Part shown: piece after piece, positions 36,568 through 45,167 of the stretch
Numbering within the stretch: position 1 is the stretch's first letter
How the letters are laid out: the number at the start of each line of letters is the position of its first letter
DNA from: Jatrophihabitans sp.
GTDB taxonomy: Bacteria > Actinomycetota > Actinomycetes > Mycobacteriales > Jatrophihabitantaceae
Assembly (NCBI GenBank): GCA_036389035.1
Contig: DASVQQ010000009.1
Span: forward strand, 1-64,000
Length of the DNA stretch: 64,000 nt
Reading direction: 5' to 3'
Made by a program: the position numbers and the translations under genes
Notes under the pieces: model-generated
Told to the model about the DNA's origin: nothing
Databases searched by the model: none
The model's input: only the letters and a program-made list of their open reading frames with translations

Positions 36568-37830
36568 ATGCTGAGCGACACCGAACGCCGCGCGCTGGAC
36601 GCCCTGGACGAGCCGGCGCTGCACCGCGGCCTGCTCGACCTGCTCGCGGTGCCTTCCATCACCGGCACCGCGGCCGAGACCGAGCTGATGCACGCGCTCG
36701 CCGGGCAGGCCGAACAGCTGGAGCTGGAGGTCGACCTGTGGCAGCCGGAGCTGGCCGAGCTGCGGGCCGATCCGGACTTTCCGGGCACCGAGGCGGAGCG
36801 GGCCGAGATCTGGGGATTGGTGGCCAGCACCGAGCAGCGGGACGGTCCCACGGTCATCCTGCAGGGTCACGTCGACGTGGTGCCGCCCGGCGATCGGGCC
36901 GCCTGGCCAGGCGATCCGTTCACCCCGCGGATCGAAGGCGACCTGCTGCACGGGCGCGGCGCCTGTGACATGAAGGCCGGGGTGGCGGCCAACTTCGCGG
37001 CGCTGGCGGCGATCCGGGCCAGCGGCATGCGGCTGGCCGGCCGGCTCGCGCTGCACCTGGTGGCCAGCGAGGAGGACGGCGGGCTGGGCGCGTTCGCCAC
37101 CCTGCGCCGAGGCCACCGCGGTGACGCCTGCCTGATTCCTGAACCCACCGGGCTCAGCATGATCACCGCCAATTGCGGCGCGCTGACCTTCGAGCTCTCG
37201 GTGCCGGGCGCGGCGGCGCACGGCAGCATCCGCACGGCCGGGGTCAGCGCCATCGAGAACTTCCTGCCGCTGTTTCAGGGGTTGCGGGCGCTGGAGACCG
37301 AGCGGAATGCCTCGCCGGACCCGCTGCTGGCCGGGTTCCAGATCCCGGCGGCGCTGTCGATCGGGCAGGTGTCGGCCGGCGACTGGCCGAGCACGGTGCC
37401 GGATCTGCTGGTCGCGCACGGGCGGTTCGGGGTGCTGCTGGACGAGGACCCGGCTTCGGCCAGGGACGCGTTCGAGCAGCGGGTGGCCGAGGTGTGCGCC
37501 GCCGACCCCTGGCTGCGCGATCATCCGGCCTCGGTGCGCTGGAGCGGCGGCCAGTTCGCCAGCGGCCGGCTGCCGGCCGGTGACCCGCTGCGCTCGGTGG
37601 TGGCCGGGGCGCACGCCGACACCGTCGGCGGGCAGGTCGCCGAACGCGGCGCGCCGTACGGCAGCGACCTGCGGCTCTACGCCGGGGCCGGGATTCCGAC
37701 CTTGCATTACGGGCCGGGCGATCCGGCGGTCGCGCACAGCGCGCAGGAGCGGGTGTCGTTGACCGAGACGGTTCAGACCGCTCGCACCTTGATCGTGGCG
37801 GCGCTGCGGCTGACCGGTAGCTCAGGCTAG
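36568..37830 (+). CDS. M20-family metallopeptidase/deacylase (ArgE/DapE-like)
   Basis: A 420-residue two-metal hydrolase. The metal and catalytic residues are seen in order: TVILQGHVDVVPPGDRAAW (His, Asp), HGRGACDMKAGVAANFAAL (bridging Asp), HLVASEEDGGLGAF (catalytic Glu plus Glu) and ACLIPEPTGLSMITA (Glu/Asp), then GPGDPAVAHSAQERV (last His). The dimerisation lid lies between. Start at ATG 36568 is chosen by family alignment; other ATGs lie 11 bases upstream. Substrate could be acetylornithine or another N-acyl amino acid. Confidence 0.9.
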   Translation: MLSDTERRALDALDEPALHRGLLDLLAVPSITGTAAETELMHALAGQAEQLELEVDLWQPELAELRADPDFPGTEAERAEIWGLVASTEQRDGPTVILQGHVDVVPPGDRAAWPGDPFTPRIEGDLLHGRGACDMKAGVAANFAALAAIRASGMRLAGRLALHLVASEEDGGLGAFATLRRGHRGDACLIPEPTGLSMITANCGALTFELSVPGAAAHGSIRTAGVSAIENFLPLFQGLRALETERNASPDPLLAGFQIPAALSIGQVSAGDWPSTVPDLLVAHGRFGVLLDEDPASARDAFEQRVAEVCAADPWLRDHPASVRWSGGQFASGRLPAGDPLRSVVAGAHADTVGGQVAERGAPYGSDLRLYAGAGIPTLHYGPGDPAVAHSAQERVSLTETVQTARTLIVAALRLTGSSG

Positions 37831-37898
37831 GGACGAGACTGTGCGACCTAGGCTTCGCCTTCGGATGCGGGCGGCTTTGTGTGCCTGCCGGTCGCCCG

Positions 37899-38354
37899 CT
37901 AGGGGTCAATCGTCAGCCCGTCCCGCTCATCGTCCCAGGCGACGGCGCTGATCCGCCAGCCAGCCGACGTGCGGACGAATTGCAGCGATTTCATACCCCG
38001 CCCGGTAAAGGGTGTCCCGTCCTGCGCACCTTGCTTGGCATAGCTGCAGAAATGCTGCGCGATATCGCCGAACACGTCGGTATGGCCGGACAGCTCGCAC
38101 TCGCGGAAGTCGCTCAGGGCACCGCCGGTAAGAAGAGCTTGCCGGGGCGCGATGAAGCTGTCGACTCCGTAGGCGGTGGGTTCACCGCCACAGGTCCGGA
38201 CGATCACCGCTTCAGGAAGGAACACCTCGCGGAGCGCGTCGAGCCGGGTGGTGCAGTCTGCGCCGGAGGAGAAGGCGGCGAAGAACGTCCGGATAAGGTC
38301 GGCGATGGCGGCCCGGTCGGCGGCCTGGACGTTGTGCAGTTGGTTGTCGCTCAC
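37899..38354 (-). CDS. NTF2-like (SnoaL/DUF4440-type) protein
   Basis: A 151-residue single-domain cone fold: AADRAAIADLIRTFFAAFSSGAD, then REVFLPEAVIVRTCGGEPTAYGVDSFIAPRQ, and the final strand pair SLQFVRTSAGWRISAVAWDDER. This is the common DUF4440/SnoaL pattern. It is a lone cytosolic protein facing away from the lipoprotein gene on its right. No catalytic residues can be assigned. Confidence 0.8.
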   Translation of the reverse strand: MSDNQLHNVQAADRAAIADLIRTFFAAFSSGADCTTRLDALREVFLPEAVIVRTCGGEPTAYGVDSFIAPRQALLTGGALSDFRECELSGHTDVFGDIAQHFCSYAKQGAQDGTPFTGRGMKSLQFVRTSAGWRISAVAWDDERDGLTIDP

Positions 38355-38437
38355 AACCGCTCACCGTAGCGAGAGGCTTATCCACAGAGCGGTATCCGGG
38401 TGCGCGGCTCAAGATCCAATCGGGCATCATGGCCGTT

Positions 38438-39106
38438 ATGGGTAAGCGTGCGCGGTTGGCCGGGTTGGCACTGGTCGGCATTCTGTTGGTCAGCGGCTGC
38501 TCCGGCGACGCCGCGCCGAATACCTCGACAGTGCCAGTGGCGAGCTCAGCGCCCAGTACGAGCGCCGCACCTAGTACGAGCGCCGCGCCGACGTCCGCGA
38601 AGCCGACGCCCAGTGCCCGGCCCTATCCCGCGGGCGTGCCGCTGACCGGTCACAACGTCAAGCCGGGCGAGAAGCCGCCGCTGTACCCGGCGGCTGCCCG
38701 CGCCCGGACGCAGGAAGGCGCGAACGCCTTCGCCGAGTTCTTCATGCGCACATGGGACTGGGCCTACGCCACCACCAACCCGGCCTACATGAAGCACTAC
38801 TCGGCCGCGTCATGCGGACTATGTCATGGCCTTGCCACCGGCATCAGCAAGACCGCCGAAGCTAAGCATTGGTACCTCGGTGGTCGGCTATCGGTGCAGT
38901 CGGTTTCTTCCACGCCGCGAGGACCGGTAACGGCATCTGCTACTTACTGCTCCACCGTCCGTATCAACGGCACTGCCCAAAGCGTGGTCGATCGTACTGG
39001 CAAGGTCTTCAACGGCGAGGCAGCCCACTCAGGCGTTCCATTTAAGCTCTGCGCCGACTGGGCTACGGCCGGATGGCAGATCACTTACTGGGCGCGGTCT
39101 ACATGA
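38438..39106 (+). CDS. DUF6318-family lipoprotein (copy A)
   Basis: A 222-residue exported lipoprotein: signal peptide with lipobox VSGC (LVGILLVSGCSGD), a Ser/Ala/Thr/Pro-rich linker and a globular domain from about residue 60. Its landmark is YPAAARARTQEGANAFAEFFMRT followed by YATTNPAYMKHYSAASCGLC, typical of DUF6318. It is a close paralogue of the gene at 41944; comparison of the two upstream regions favours this ATG (MGK) over the one three codons earlier. The SCGLC pair and two later cysteines are shared. The stop overlaps the next gene (ATGA). Confidence 0.85.
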   Translation: MGKRARLAGLALVGILLVSGCSGDAAPNTSTVPVASSAPSTSAAPSTSAAPTSAKPTPSARPYPAGVPLTGHNVKPGEKPPLYPAAARARTQEGANAFAEFFMRTWDWAYATTNPAYMKHYSAASCGLCHGLATGISKTAEAKHWYLGGRLSVQSVSSTPRGPVTASATYCSTVRINGTAQSVVDRTGKVFNGEAAHSGVPFKLCADWATAGWQITYWARST

Positions 39107-39993
39107 CGATCGAGCGTTTCGGCAAGCCCTTGAGCTGTGGCCTTTTCCTGACCATGCTGGCCGTCGTAGGACTGGCTTACGGGTCCACCGCCAGCGCGAC
39201 AGCATCTGGATGCGGTAACAACGTCGATACCTCTTGGTACGGCGGATCTGGTCCTGGAACCGTGGGCGTATCGGGTACCTGCGGGGTAACGCCTACCGAC
39301 CTGCCGGGCAACAACGGTTCGCCGGTACTGGTGATCGACTGCGGCTACGCCACGGCAACCGACGACCACACTTTCTGGAACAAGGCTTGTGGTCCAACGG
39401 GATTTCCTTGCCCTCCAATCCCCGGCACACCCAACCCGCACCAGTTCATCACCGTTATTTCCTTAGGTGACACCGCCGTACCCATCGCCGCCTGGTGCGC
39501 CGGCGTCAGCACTCCGATGCCCTCAGCCGCGGCCCTGCGCGATGAGGTGATCCGGCTGCTGCGGCCTCCCGCACTGGGAGTCTCGCCGAGCACCGGCACG
39601 GCCCTGGTCAACCTGCGGACCCTGTTCTGGGTCGACACCGCCGCCGAGGTCGATCTCGGCCGGGCCAGCCTGATCGGCTTTCCGGTCAGCCTGCGGGTGC
39701 GCTATGACCGCACCGAGTTCGACTTCGGCGACGGCACCGCCGACACCCTGACCGCAACACCCGGCACCGCCTACGACCCGGCCCAGGACTGCGGAGACTG
39801 CTCCGACCGGTTCGGGCACAACTACACCCAACGCGGCCCGGTCACCGTCACCGCCCGGGTGTACTGGCAGGCCCAGTTCCGGATCGGCACCGGCTCCTGG
39901 ACCGACATCCCCGGCGAGGTCACCGCCAACCAGCCCTCCCAAACCACCCTCACCGTCAAACAATCCCGCAGCACACTGACCCCGCCCCGCTGA
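39103..39993 (+). CDS. Secreted protein with a PKD-like C-terminal region
   Basis: A 296-residue protein starting in an ATGA overlap with the DUF6318 gene. The N-terminal hydrophobic stretch LSCGLFLTMLAVVGLAYGSTASATA is a signal peptide. The mature part contains TEFDFGDGTADTLTATPG, then SDRFGHNYTQRGPVTVTARVYWQAQFR, the FDFGDG---H-Y---G-Y-V pattern of PKD/Ig-like domains. Several cysteine pairs suggest extracellular disulfides. No sorting signal or C-terminal helix is present. Coupling to DUF6318 copy A suggests a shared surface function. Confidence 0.75.
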   Translation: MTIERFGKPLSCGLFLTMLAVVGLAYGSTASATASGCGNNVDTSWYGGSGPGTVGVSGTCGVTPTDLPGNNGSPVLVIDCGYATATDDHTFWNKACGPTGFPCPPIPGTPNPHQFITVISLGDTAVPIAAWCAGVSTPMPSAAALRDEVIRLLRPPALGVSPSTGTALVNLRTLFWVDTAAEVDLGRASLIGFPVSLRVRYDRTEFDFGDGTADTLTATPGTAYDPAQDCGDCSDRFGHNYTQRGPVTVTARVYWQAQFRIGTGSWTDIPGEVTANQPSQTTLTVKQSRSTLTPPR

Positions 39994-40005
39994 ACTGCGG
40001 CGAGC
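39988..40005. repeat. Left copy of an 18-bp near-direct repeat flanking the AlbA_2 gene
   Basis: CGCTGAACTGCGGCGAGC, spanning the stop codon of the secreted-protein gene. It matches 41832-41849 at 17 of 18 positions in the same orientation. The 1.83 kb between the two copies holds only the A/T-rich AlbA_2 gene. Confidence 0.75.
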
Positions 40006-40279
40006 CCAGCTAGCCAACTGGCGTACGCGAGACTAGATGCTTGGGGTAACTCCCACCACCGCCGAGCACGCGCGGATGGCAGCAGCGCGTGGTGACATTC
40101 GAGTAGCTTTCATGCAGGAAAGAAACGCCCGAGTTTCCTGGGGTGCACGAGGCTGGAACGCCTCGAACTGTTTGACACTAACTTTCGAGTAGGGCCGGGG
40201 CGGCGCGCCGAGGCCCGACCTCGCTGCTGTGAGCCGCGTCCTACGCCTCTCGCTACATTAACAAGTTTATAGTAGACGG

Positions 40280-41707
40280 ATGGGATCGAATCAAGTAGAT
40301 GCAGCGCTCGCTGCTAGCCGGAGCGATGTGGGTCGAAAGATCCTTGCGCTGAGCGAGGATCAATGGTTCGAGCGGAAGGGCTCGAGCATCGCCCCTAAAG
40401 ATCTTGCCGTCACTCTCGTTGCGCTGGCCAACGCAGAAGGCGGCGTAGTCGTGGTGGGGGTCTCGAACGGTAAAGTAAGTGGATTCGGAAATAACATAAG
40501 AAAGCTTAATGAGATTCGCCAGACTTCTGTAAATATGACGAACCCGCCGGTACGCGCTCGACTCGAGGAACTGCCGTGCATCAATGATCATGGCGTGATT
40601 GACACGATCGTTGTAATACGAGTGGAAACCAGCGAGCGCGTGCACGAACTCACCAATGGCGAGTGTTACTTGCGAGTTGGCGACTCCTCCCACAAACTTG
40701 GCTTCATTCAACGCCAAGAATTAGAGTTTGACAAAGGTCAAGCTCAGTATGATGGGTTTACAGTAGCCGGCGCTTCTATGGCTGACCTTGATCCGAAGCT
40801 TGTTGAGAATTACCGTCAGCGTAGCGGAATTAAACAGCCAGTTGAGGTGTTATTCGGGGCACGCAGCCTGTTTGATCGAGCAGGGAAACTTACCAACGCG
40901 GCCTATCTGCTCTTCGGTCGTCATCCCCAAGATCTTTTCCCACAAGCGTACATCCGGGTTTTACGATTTTTAACTAACGAACGCGGGACGGGGGCGCGGC
41001 TTGGACTGGACGACAACGCTGATCGACGTATTGAAGGTGCCATACCGTGGGCAATTCAGAAAGCGCACAAGCAGATTGAGGAGTGGATGCCCAAGCGGCG
41101 CACCCTCATTAATGGGAAATTTGAGCCCACTTCGATCATTCCAACAGACGCATGGCTCGAAGGTCTGGTAAATGCCGTAATCCATCGATCGTACAGTCTG
41201 GGAGGCGATCACATACGTGTTGAAATTTATCCCAACAGAATCGAGATCGAAAGCCCAGGCAGGTTTCCGGGGTTAGCTAATCCCGCACGACCGCTTGAGA
41301 TAAGTCGTTTTGCTCGGAACCCGCGAATAGCACGGGTATGCGCAGATTTAAGAATCGGTCAAGAGCTCGGTGAAGGCATCAAACGAATCTTCGAAGAGAT
41401 GCAGTTGATGGGTCTCAGTGATCCAATCTACCAGCAAACCGCCGGAACGGTTCGCCTCACTTTGACCGCCATTCCAAGACTTGACCCGGAGATCGCCCAA
41501 CGGTTGCCACGCGGGAGCCAGAGTGTCCTCAACAGCCTTCGTGCCGCAGGTGGTTCGCTCGGAACAGGGGACCTCGCCTCGTCGCTCGGCCTTAGCCGAC
41601 CTGCTACGTTGATCCGACTTAGAGCCCTTGCCGACGAAGGTCTAATAAAGCGGACGGGCAAGTCTCCGAAGGACCCCCGGGCAATCTGGGAATTAAGGAC
41701 TGACTGA
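40280..41707 (+). CDS. AlbA_2/Schlafen-type putative DNA-binding ATPase-like protein
   Basis: A 475-residue protein with an N-terminal AlbA_2 (Schlafen-like) domain: FERKGSSIAPKDLAVTLVALANAEGGVVVVGVSNG, the E-K----LAK-I-A-AN-EGG pattern. A central HATPase_c_4-like part (WLEGLVNAVIHRSYSLGGDHIRVEIYPNRIEIESPGRFPGL) and a winged-HTH tail (SLGTGDLASSLGLSRPATLIRLRALADEGLI) follow. Such proteins are frequent in mobile and defence regions. Codons are markedly A/T-rich, unlike both neighbours, so it was probably acquired recently. The right neighbour is a second DUF6318 lipoprotein. Function is not established. Confidence 0.85.
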   Translation: MGSNQVDAALAASRSDVGRKILALSEDQWFERKGSSIAPKDLAVTLVALANAEGGVVVVGVSNGKVSGFGNNIRKLNEIRQTSVNMTNPPVRARLEELPCINDHGVIDTIVVIRVETSERVHELTNGECYLRVGDSSHKLGFIQRQELEFDKGQAQYDGFTVAGASMADLDPKLVENYRQRSGIKQPVEVLFGARSLFDRAGKLTNAAYLLFGRHPQDLFPQAYIRVLRFLTNERGTGARLGLDDNADRRIEGAIPWAIQKAHKQIEEWMPKRRTLINGKFEPTSIIPTDAWLEGLVNAVIHRSYSLGGDHIRVEIYPNRIEIESPGRFPGLANPARPLEISRFARNPRIARVCADLRIGQELGEGIKRIFEEMQLMGLSDPIYQQTAGTVRLTLTAIPRLDPEIAQRLPRGSQSVLNSLRAAGGSLGTGDLASSLGLSRPATLIRLRALADEGLIKRTGKSPKDPRAIWELRTD

Positions 41708-41831
41708 CACACCAGCTCACGCCAAGTTATTACGCGGTCAGCGACCTGAACCAGATTGTGACTAGCCCCTTTGTTACGCCAATAGCTATTCTGAACCACC
41801 TTCACTATCAACAATGAAATTGACCGCACGA

Positions 41832-41849
41832 CGCTGAACTACGGCGAGC
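41832..41849. repeat. Right copy of the 18-bp near-direct repeat
   Basis: CGCTGAACTACGGCGAGC, one base different from 39988-40005. It could mark the other end of an inserted segment, or be a leftover of a duplicated gene tail preceding DUF6318 copy B. Confidence 0.75.
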
Positions 41850-41943
41850 TGGCACGGCCAAACGTCCGGATCTGTCTGACTGGAGTAGTCCGCACGCCGG
41901 TGCCGATCGCCCGGGTACAAGATCCTTCAAGGATCATGTCGTC

Positions 41944-42594
41944 ATGGGCAAGTGGATGCGGCGAGCTGTCCTGGTGCTGACCGCTGCCTCGGCGCTGCTG
42001 GTCAGTAGTTGCACCGGCGAGGCCAAGCCGAACGCCTCGACGGCGGCAAGCACGGCACCCGGCACCAGCGCCGCGTCACCCTCCGCTAGCCCCGCCCCGA
42101 CTGACCAGGCGTACCCGGCAGACGTGCCGCTGACCGGCCGCAACCTCAGGCCCGGCGAGAAACCGCCGTTGTATCCGGCAGCCGCCCGGGCCCGGACCCA
42201 GGCGGGCGCCAACGCCTTCGCCGAGTTCTTTCTGCGCACCCTCGACTGGGCCTACGCCACCACCAATCCCTCGTACATGAGGCACTACTCGGGCCCGTCC
42301 TGCGGCTTGTGCAACGACCTCGCCACCGAGGTCCGGAACACTGCGGCTGTGCGTCATTGGTACGAAGGAGGCCGGCTGACCATTCGTCCCGCCATAGCCA
42401 CGCCCGTCGGTCCGGTCACTGCGCCAGCCGATTTCTGCTCGACCGTCAACGTGGATAGCACGGCTCACTCTGTAGTGGACCGCGCCGGCACAGTCTTCAC
42501 CGAGGAGGCCGCCCATCCGAACTTCCGGTGGAAGCTATGCGTGAAAGCGTCTTCGGACCGCTGGCAGGTCACTTATTTCGCTGCCGCACGATGA
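41944..42594 (+). CDS. DUF6318-family lipoprotein (copy B)
   Basis: A 216-residue paralogue of the protein at 38438. Lipobox VSSC (ASALLVSSCTGE), Ser/Ala/Pro-rich linker, then YPAAARARTQAGANAFAEFF and YATTNPSYMRHYSGPSCGLC, nearly identical to copy A, and the same four cysteines. The C-terminal KLC and WQVTYF are shared. Unlike copy A it has no PKD-like partner downstream. It converges with hemD; a loose GCGGGCA/TGCCCGC stem (42607-42613/42643-42649) lies between. Confidence 0.85.
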   Translation: MGKWMRRAVLVLTAASALLVSSCTGEAKPNASTAASTAPGTSAASPSASPAPTDQAYPADVPLTGRNLRPGEKPPLYPAAARARTQAGANAFAEFFLRTLDWAYATTNPSYMRHYSGPSCGLCNDLATEVRNTAAVRHWYEGGRLTIRPAIATPVGPVTAPADFCSTVNVDSTAHSVVDRAGTVFTEEAAHPNFRWKLCVKASSDRWQVTYFAAAR

Positions 42595-42662
42595 CGGCAA
42601 ACAAAAGCGGGCACCACCGCACGCCCGAAGGCCTACGAATGATGCCCGCCTAAGCGATACGG

Positions 42663-44219
42663 CTAGCGAACCGTGCGGCTCCGCGAGGTGGAACGCGACC
42701 GGCGGGCCGGCGCGGCGGCCGCCTTCTCCCGCTCCTCCTCGGCGCGCTTGACCGCGAACTCGGCCAGCGCGTCGATCAGCGACGCCACGTTCGCGGTCTC
42801 GGGCTGCACGTCCACCCGCAGCCCGAACTCGCGCGCCGTCGCCGCGGTCTGCGGCCCGATGCAGGCCACCACCGTCTTGTTGTGCGGCTTGCCTGCGATG
42901 CCGACCAGGTTGCGCACCGTCGAGGACGAGGTGAAGCAGACCGCCTGAAAGCCACCGGACTTGATCGCGTCACGGATCTCGGCCGCCGGCGGCGCCGCCC
43001 GAACGGTCCGGTAGGCGGTCACGTCGTCGATCTCCCAGCCGCGCTCGCGCAGCCCCTCGGCCAGCGTCTCGGTGGCGATGTCGGCCCGCGGCAGCAGCAC
43101 CCGGTCGATCGGGTCCAGCACGTCGTCATACGGCGGGAAGTCGGCCAGCAGGCCCTCCGAGGACTGCTCGCCGCTGGGCACCAGCTCCGGCCGGATGCCG
43201 AAGGCGCGCACCGCGTCGGCGGTCTGCTCACCGACGCAGGCGATCTTCACGCCGGCGAAGGCCCGGGCGTCCAGGCCGAACTCCTCGAACTTCTCCCGGA
43301 CCGCCTTGACGGCGTTGGTCGAGGTGAACACGATCCACTCGTACCGGCCGGTGACCAGGCCCTTGATCGCGCGCTCCATCTGGGTTGGCGTGCGCGGCGG
43401 CTCGACGGCGATCGTCGGAACCTCGACCGGCACCGCGCCGAAGTCACGCAGCCGCTCGCTCATCGCGCCGGCCTGCTCCTTGGTGCGCGGCACCAGGATC
43501 TTCCAGCCGAACAGCGCGCGGGACTCCCACCAGGCCAGCTTCTCGCGTGAGGCGACGGCCTTGCCGATGGTCAGCACCACTGAGCCGCACATGCCGGTCG
43601 CCGACAGCTCGGCCTCGGCGAGGGTTCCGGCCGTGCTGACCTGCGCGGTCGTGGTGCCGGCACAGGTCACCACCATCGGGCTGTCGGGCTTGAGCCCGGA
43701 GGCGACCAGCTGCTCCGCCACCGGCCCGACCTCGTCGGCATCCAGGGTCAGCACCAGGGTGCCGGGTGCTGCCGCCAGCGCCTCGTAGTCGACCGGCTGG
43801 CCCTGCCGCAGGTCGACCTCAGTGCGCACCGGCCCACTCGGCACGCCGGCGTAGCTGGTGGTAGCGGCCGCCACCGACAGCGCCGGAACGATCTCGAAGG
43901 GCACCACGGTCTTGCCGACGGCCAGCACCTCGCGGGTGACGGCGTCCGAGCCGAACGGATCGCCGCACACCACTCGCACCACCGCCAGGCCGTTGCGTGC
44001 CTCCACCAGCAGCGCCTTGGCGGCGTCTGCGGGTATCGTGTCGGCCGGGCGGACCTCGCCGCGGATGAGTGCCCGCACGGCGTCGGAGACAGCGGCATCG
44101 ACGTAGGCCACGTCGGCCGATGCCAGCACCTCCGCGGCGCGCACGGTGAGCAATCCAGCGTCGCCCGTGCCGATGCCCACGAAGGACACCTTGCCGACGG
44201 ACTTACGCGCTCGGGTCAT
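42663..44219 (-). CDS. hemD: Uroporphyrinogen-III synthase fused to a CobA-like methyltransferase domain
   Basis: A 518-residue two-domain protein. Residues about 8-245 form a tetrapyrrole-methylase fold (KVSFVGIGTGDAGLLTVRAAEVL; VRVVCGDPFGSDAVTREVL; EIVPALSVAAATTSYAGVP), somewhat degenerate as in other actinobacterial fusions. Residues about 255-500 are HemD (WKILVPRTKEQAGAMSERLRDFGA; YEWIVFTSTNAVKAV; AVCFTSSSTVRNLVG). A basic tail ends the protein. It closes hydroxymethylbilane to uroporphyrinogen III; whether the first domain still methylates to precorrin-2 is open. The ATG overlaps the hemC stop. Confidence 0.94.
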   Translation of the reverse strand: MTRARKSVGKVSFVGIGTGDAGLLTVRAAEVLASADVAYVDAAVSDAVRALIRGEVRPADTIPADAAKALLVEARNGLAVVRVVCGDPFGSDAVTREVLAVGKTVVPFEIVPALSVAAATTSYAGVPSGPVRTEVDLRQGQPVDYEALAAAPGTLVLTLDADEVGPVAEQLVASGLKPDSPMVVTCAGTTTAQVSTAGTLAEAELSATGMCGSVVLTIGKAVASREKLAWWESRALFGWKILVPRTKEQAGAMSERLRDFGAVPVEVPTIAVEPPRTPTQMERAIKGLVTGRYEWIVFTSTNAVKAVREKFEEFGLDARAFAGVKIACVGEQTADAVRAFGIRPELVPSGEQSSEGLLADFPPYDDVLDPIDRVLLPRADIATETLAEGLRERGWEIDDVTAYRTVRAAPPAAEIRDAIKSGGFQAVCFTSSSTVRNLVGIAGKPHNKTVVACIGPQTAATAREFGLRVDVQPETANVASLIDALAEFAVKRAEEEREKAAAAPARRSRSTSRSRTVR

Positions 44220-45160
44220 TTCGAGCTCCCCATCATGATGTTCGCGCCGAGATCGATCAGTTCCGCGGCCAGCCGCAGCCCGATCTCCTCGGCAGTGTTG
44301 AGTGGACCGGACGCCGACAGCCGGACGGCATCGCTGCCGTCGATCGCCGTGACCGAGCCACGAAGGAAAACTTCGAGCAAGCCGTCATCACCCTCGGTGA
44401 TTTCGGCGAGTGCCCCCACCGGGGCGGTGCAGCCTGCCTCAAGGGCAGTGAGCAACGACCGTTCGGCAGCGACTGCCGCCCTGGTCGTGTGGTCATCGAG
44501 CGGCGCCAGCAGTGCCCGGGCGTCCTCGTCGGACTCCCGGCACTCGACGGCGAGCGCGCCCTGCGCGGCTGCCGGCAGCACCTGAATGGGGTCGAGCAGT
44601 TCGGTGATGACCTCGCCGCGGCCGAGCCGGTGCAGGCCGGCCACCGCGAGCACCACCGCGTCGAGCTGGTCGGCACCGGAGCCCACCTTGGACAGCCGGG
44701 TGTCGACGTTGCCGCGAATCGGCACGATCTCCCAGCCGCGGTCCAACGCGCGCAGCTGGGCGGTGCGCCGCGGCGAGCCGGTGCCGATCCGGGCGCCGGC
44801 CGGCAGCTCCAGCAGGCTCAGCCCGTCCCGCGCGCACAGCGCGTCCCGCGGGTCCTCGCGCTGCGGCACCGCGGCCAGCGCGATGCCGGGCGCCAGCGCG
44901 GTCGGCAGGTCCTTGAACGAGTGCACCGCGACGTCGATCTCGCCGGCCAGCAGCGCCTCGCGCAGCGCGGAGACGAACACTCCGGTGCCGCCGATCTGCT
45001 CCAGCGGCTGCGACGAGCGGTCACCCTCGGTCGAGACCAAGACGACCTCCACCGGCACGTCCGGATTGCTGCCGGCGAAGGCGTCGATCACCAGCTGGGT
45101 CTGGGTACGGGCCAGCAGGCTGGCGCGGGTGCCGACCCGGATGGTGCGAGTCATCGTCAT
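44216..45160 (-). CDS. hemC: Hydroxymethylbilane synthase (porphobilinogen deaminase)
   Basis: Polymerises four porphobilinogens. The start TIRVGTRASLLARTQTQLV, VHSFKDLPTALAPGIALAA, TGSPRRTAQL and the dipyrromethane-cofactor cysteine in LEAGCTAPVGALAE are diagnostic. 314 residues from ATG 45160, seven bases after the hemA stop; ATG 45154 is equally possible. The frame stays open upstream through the hemA repeat (ALWVRT units), but that is the antisense-free second frame of the hemA tail, not part of HemC. Confidence 0.95.
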   Translation of the reverse strand: MTMTRTIRVGTRASLLARTQTQLVIDAFAGSNPDVPVEVVLVSTEGDRSSQPLEQIGGTGVFVSALREALLAGEIDVAVHSFKDLPTALAPGIALAAVPQREDPRDALCARDGLSLLELPAGARIGTGSPRRTAQLRALDRGWEIVPIRGNVDTRLSKVGSGADQLDAVVLAVAGLHRLGRGEVITELLDPIQVLPAAAQGALAVECRESDEDARALLAPLDDHTTRAAVAAERSLLTALEAGCTAPVGALAEITEGDDGLLEVFLRGSVTAIDGSDAVRLSASGPLNTAEEIGLRLAAELIDLGANIMMGSSK

Positions 45161-45167
45161 CAGCCGC

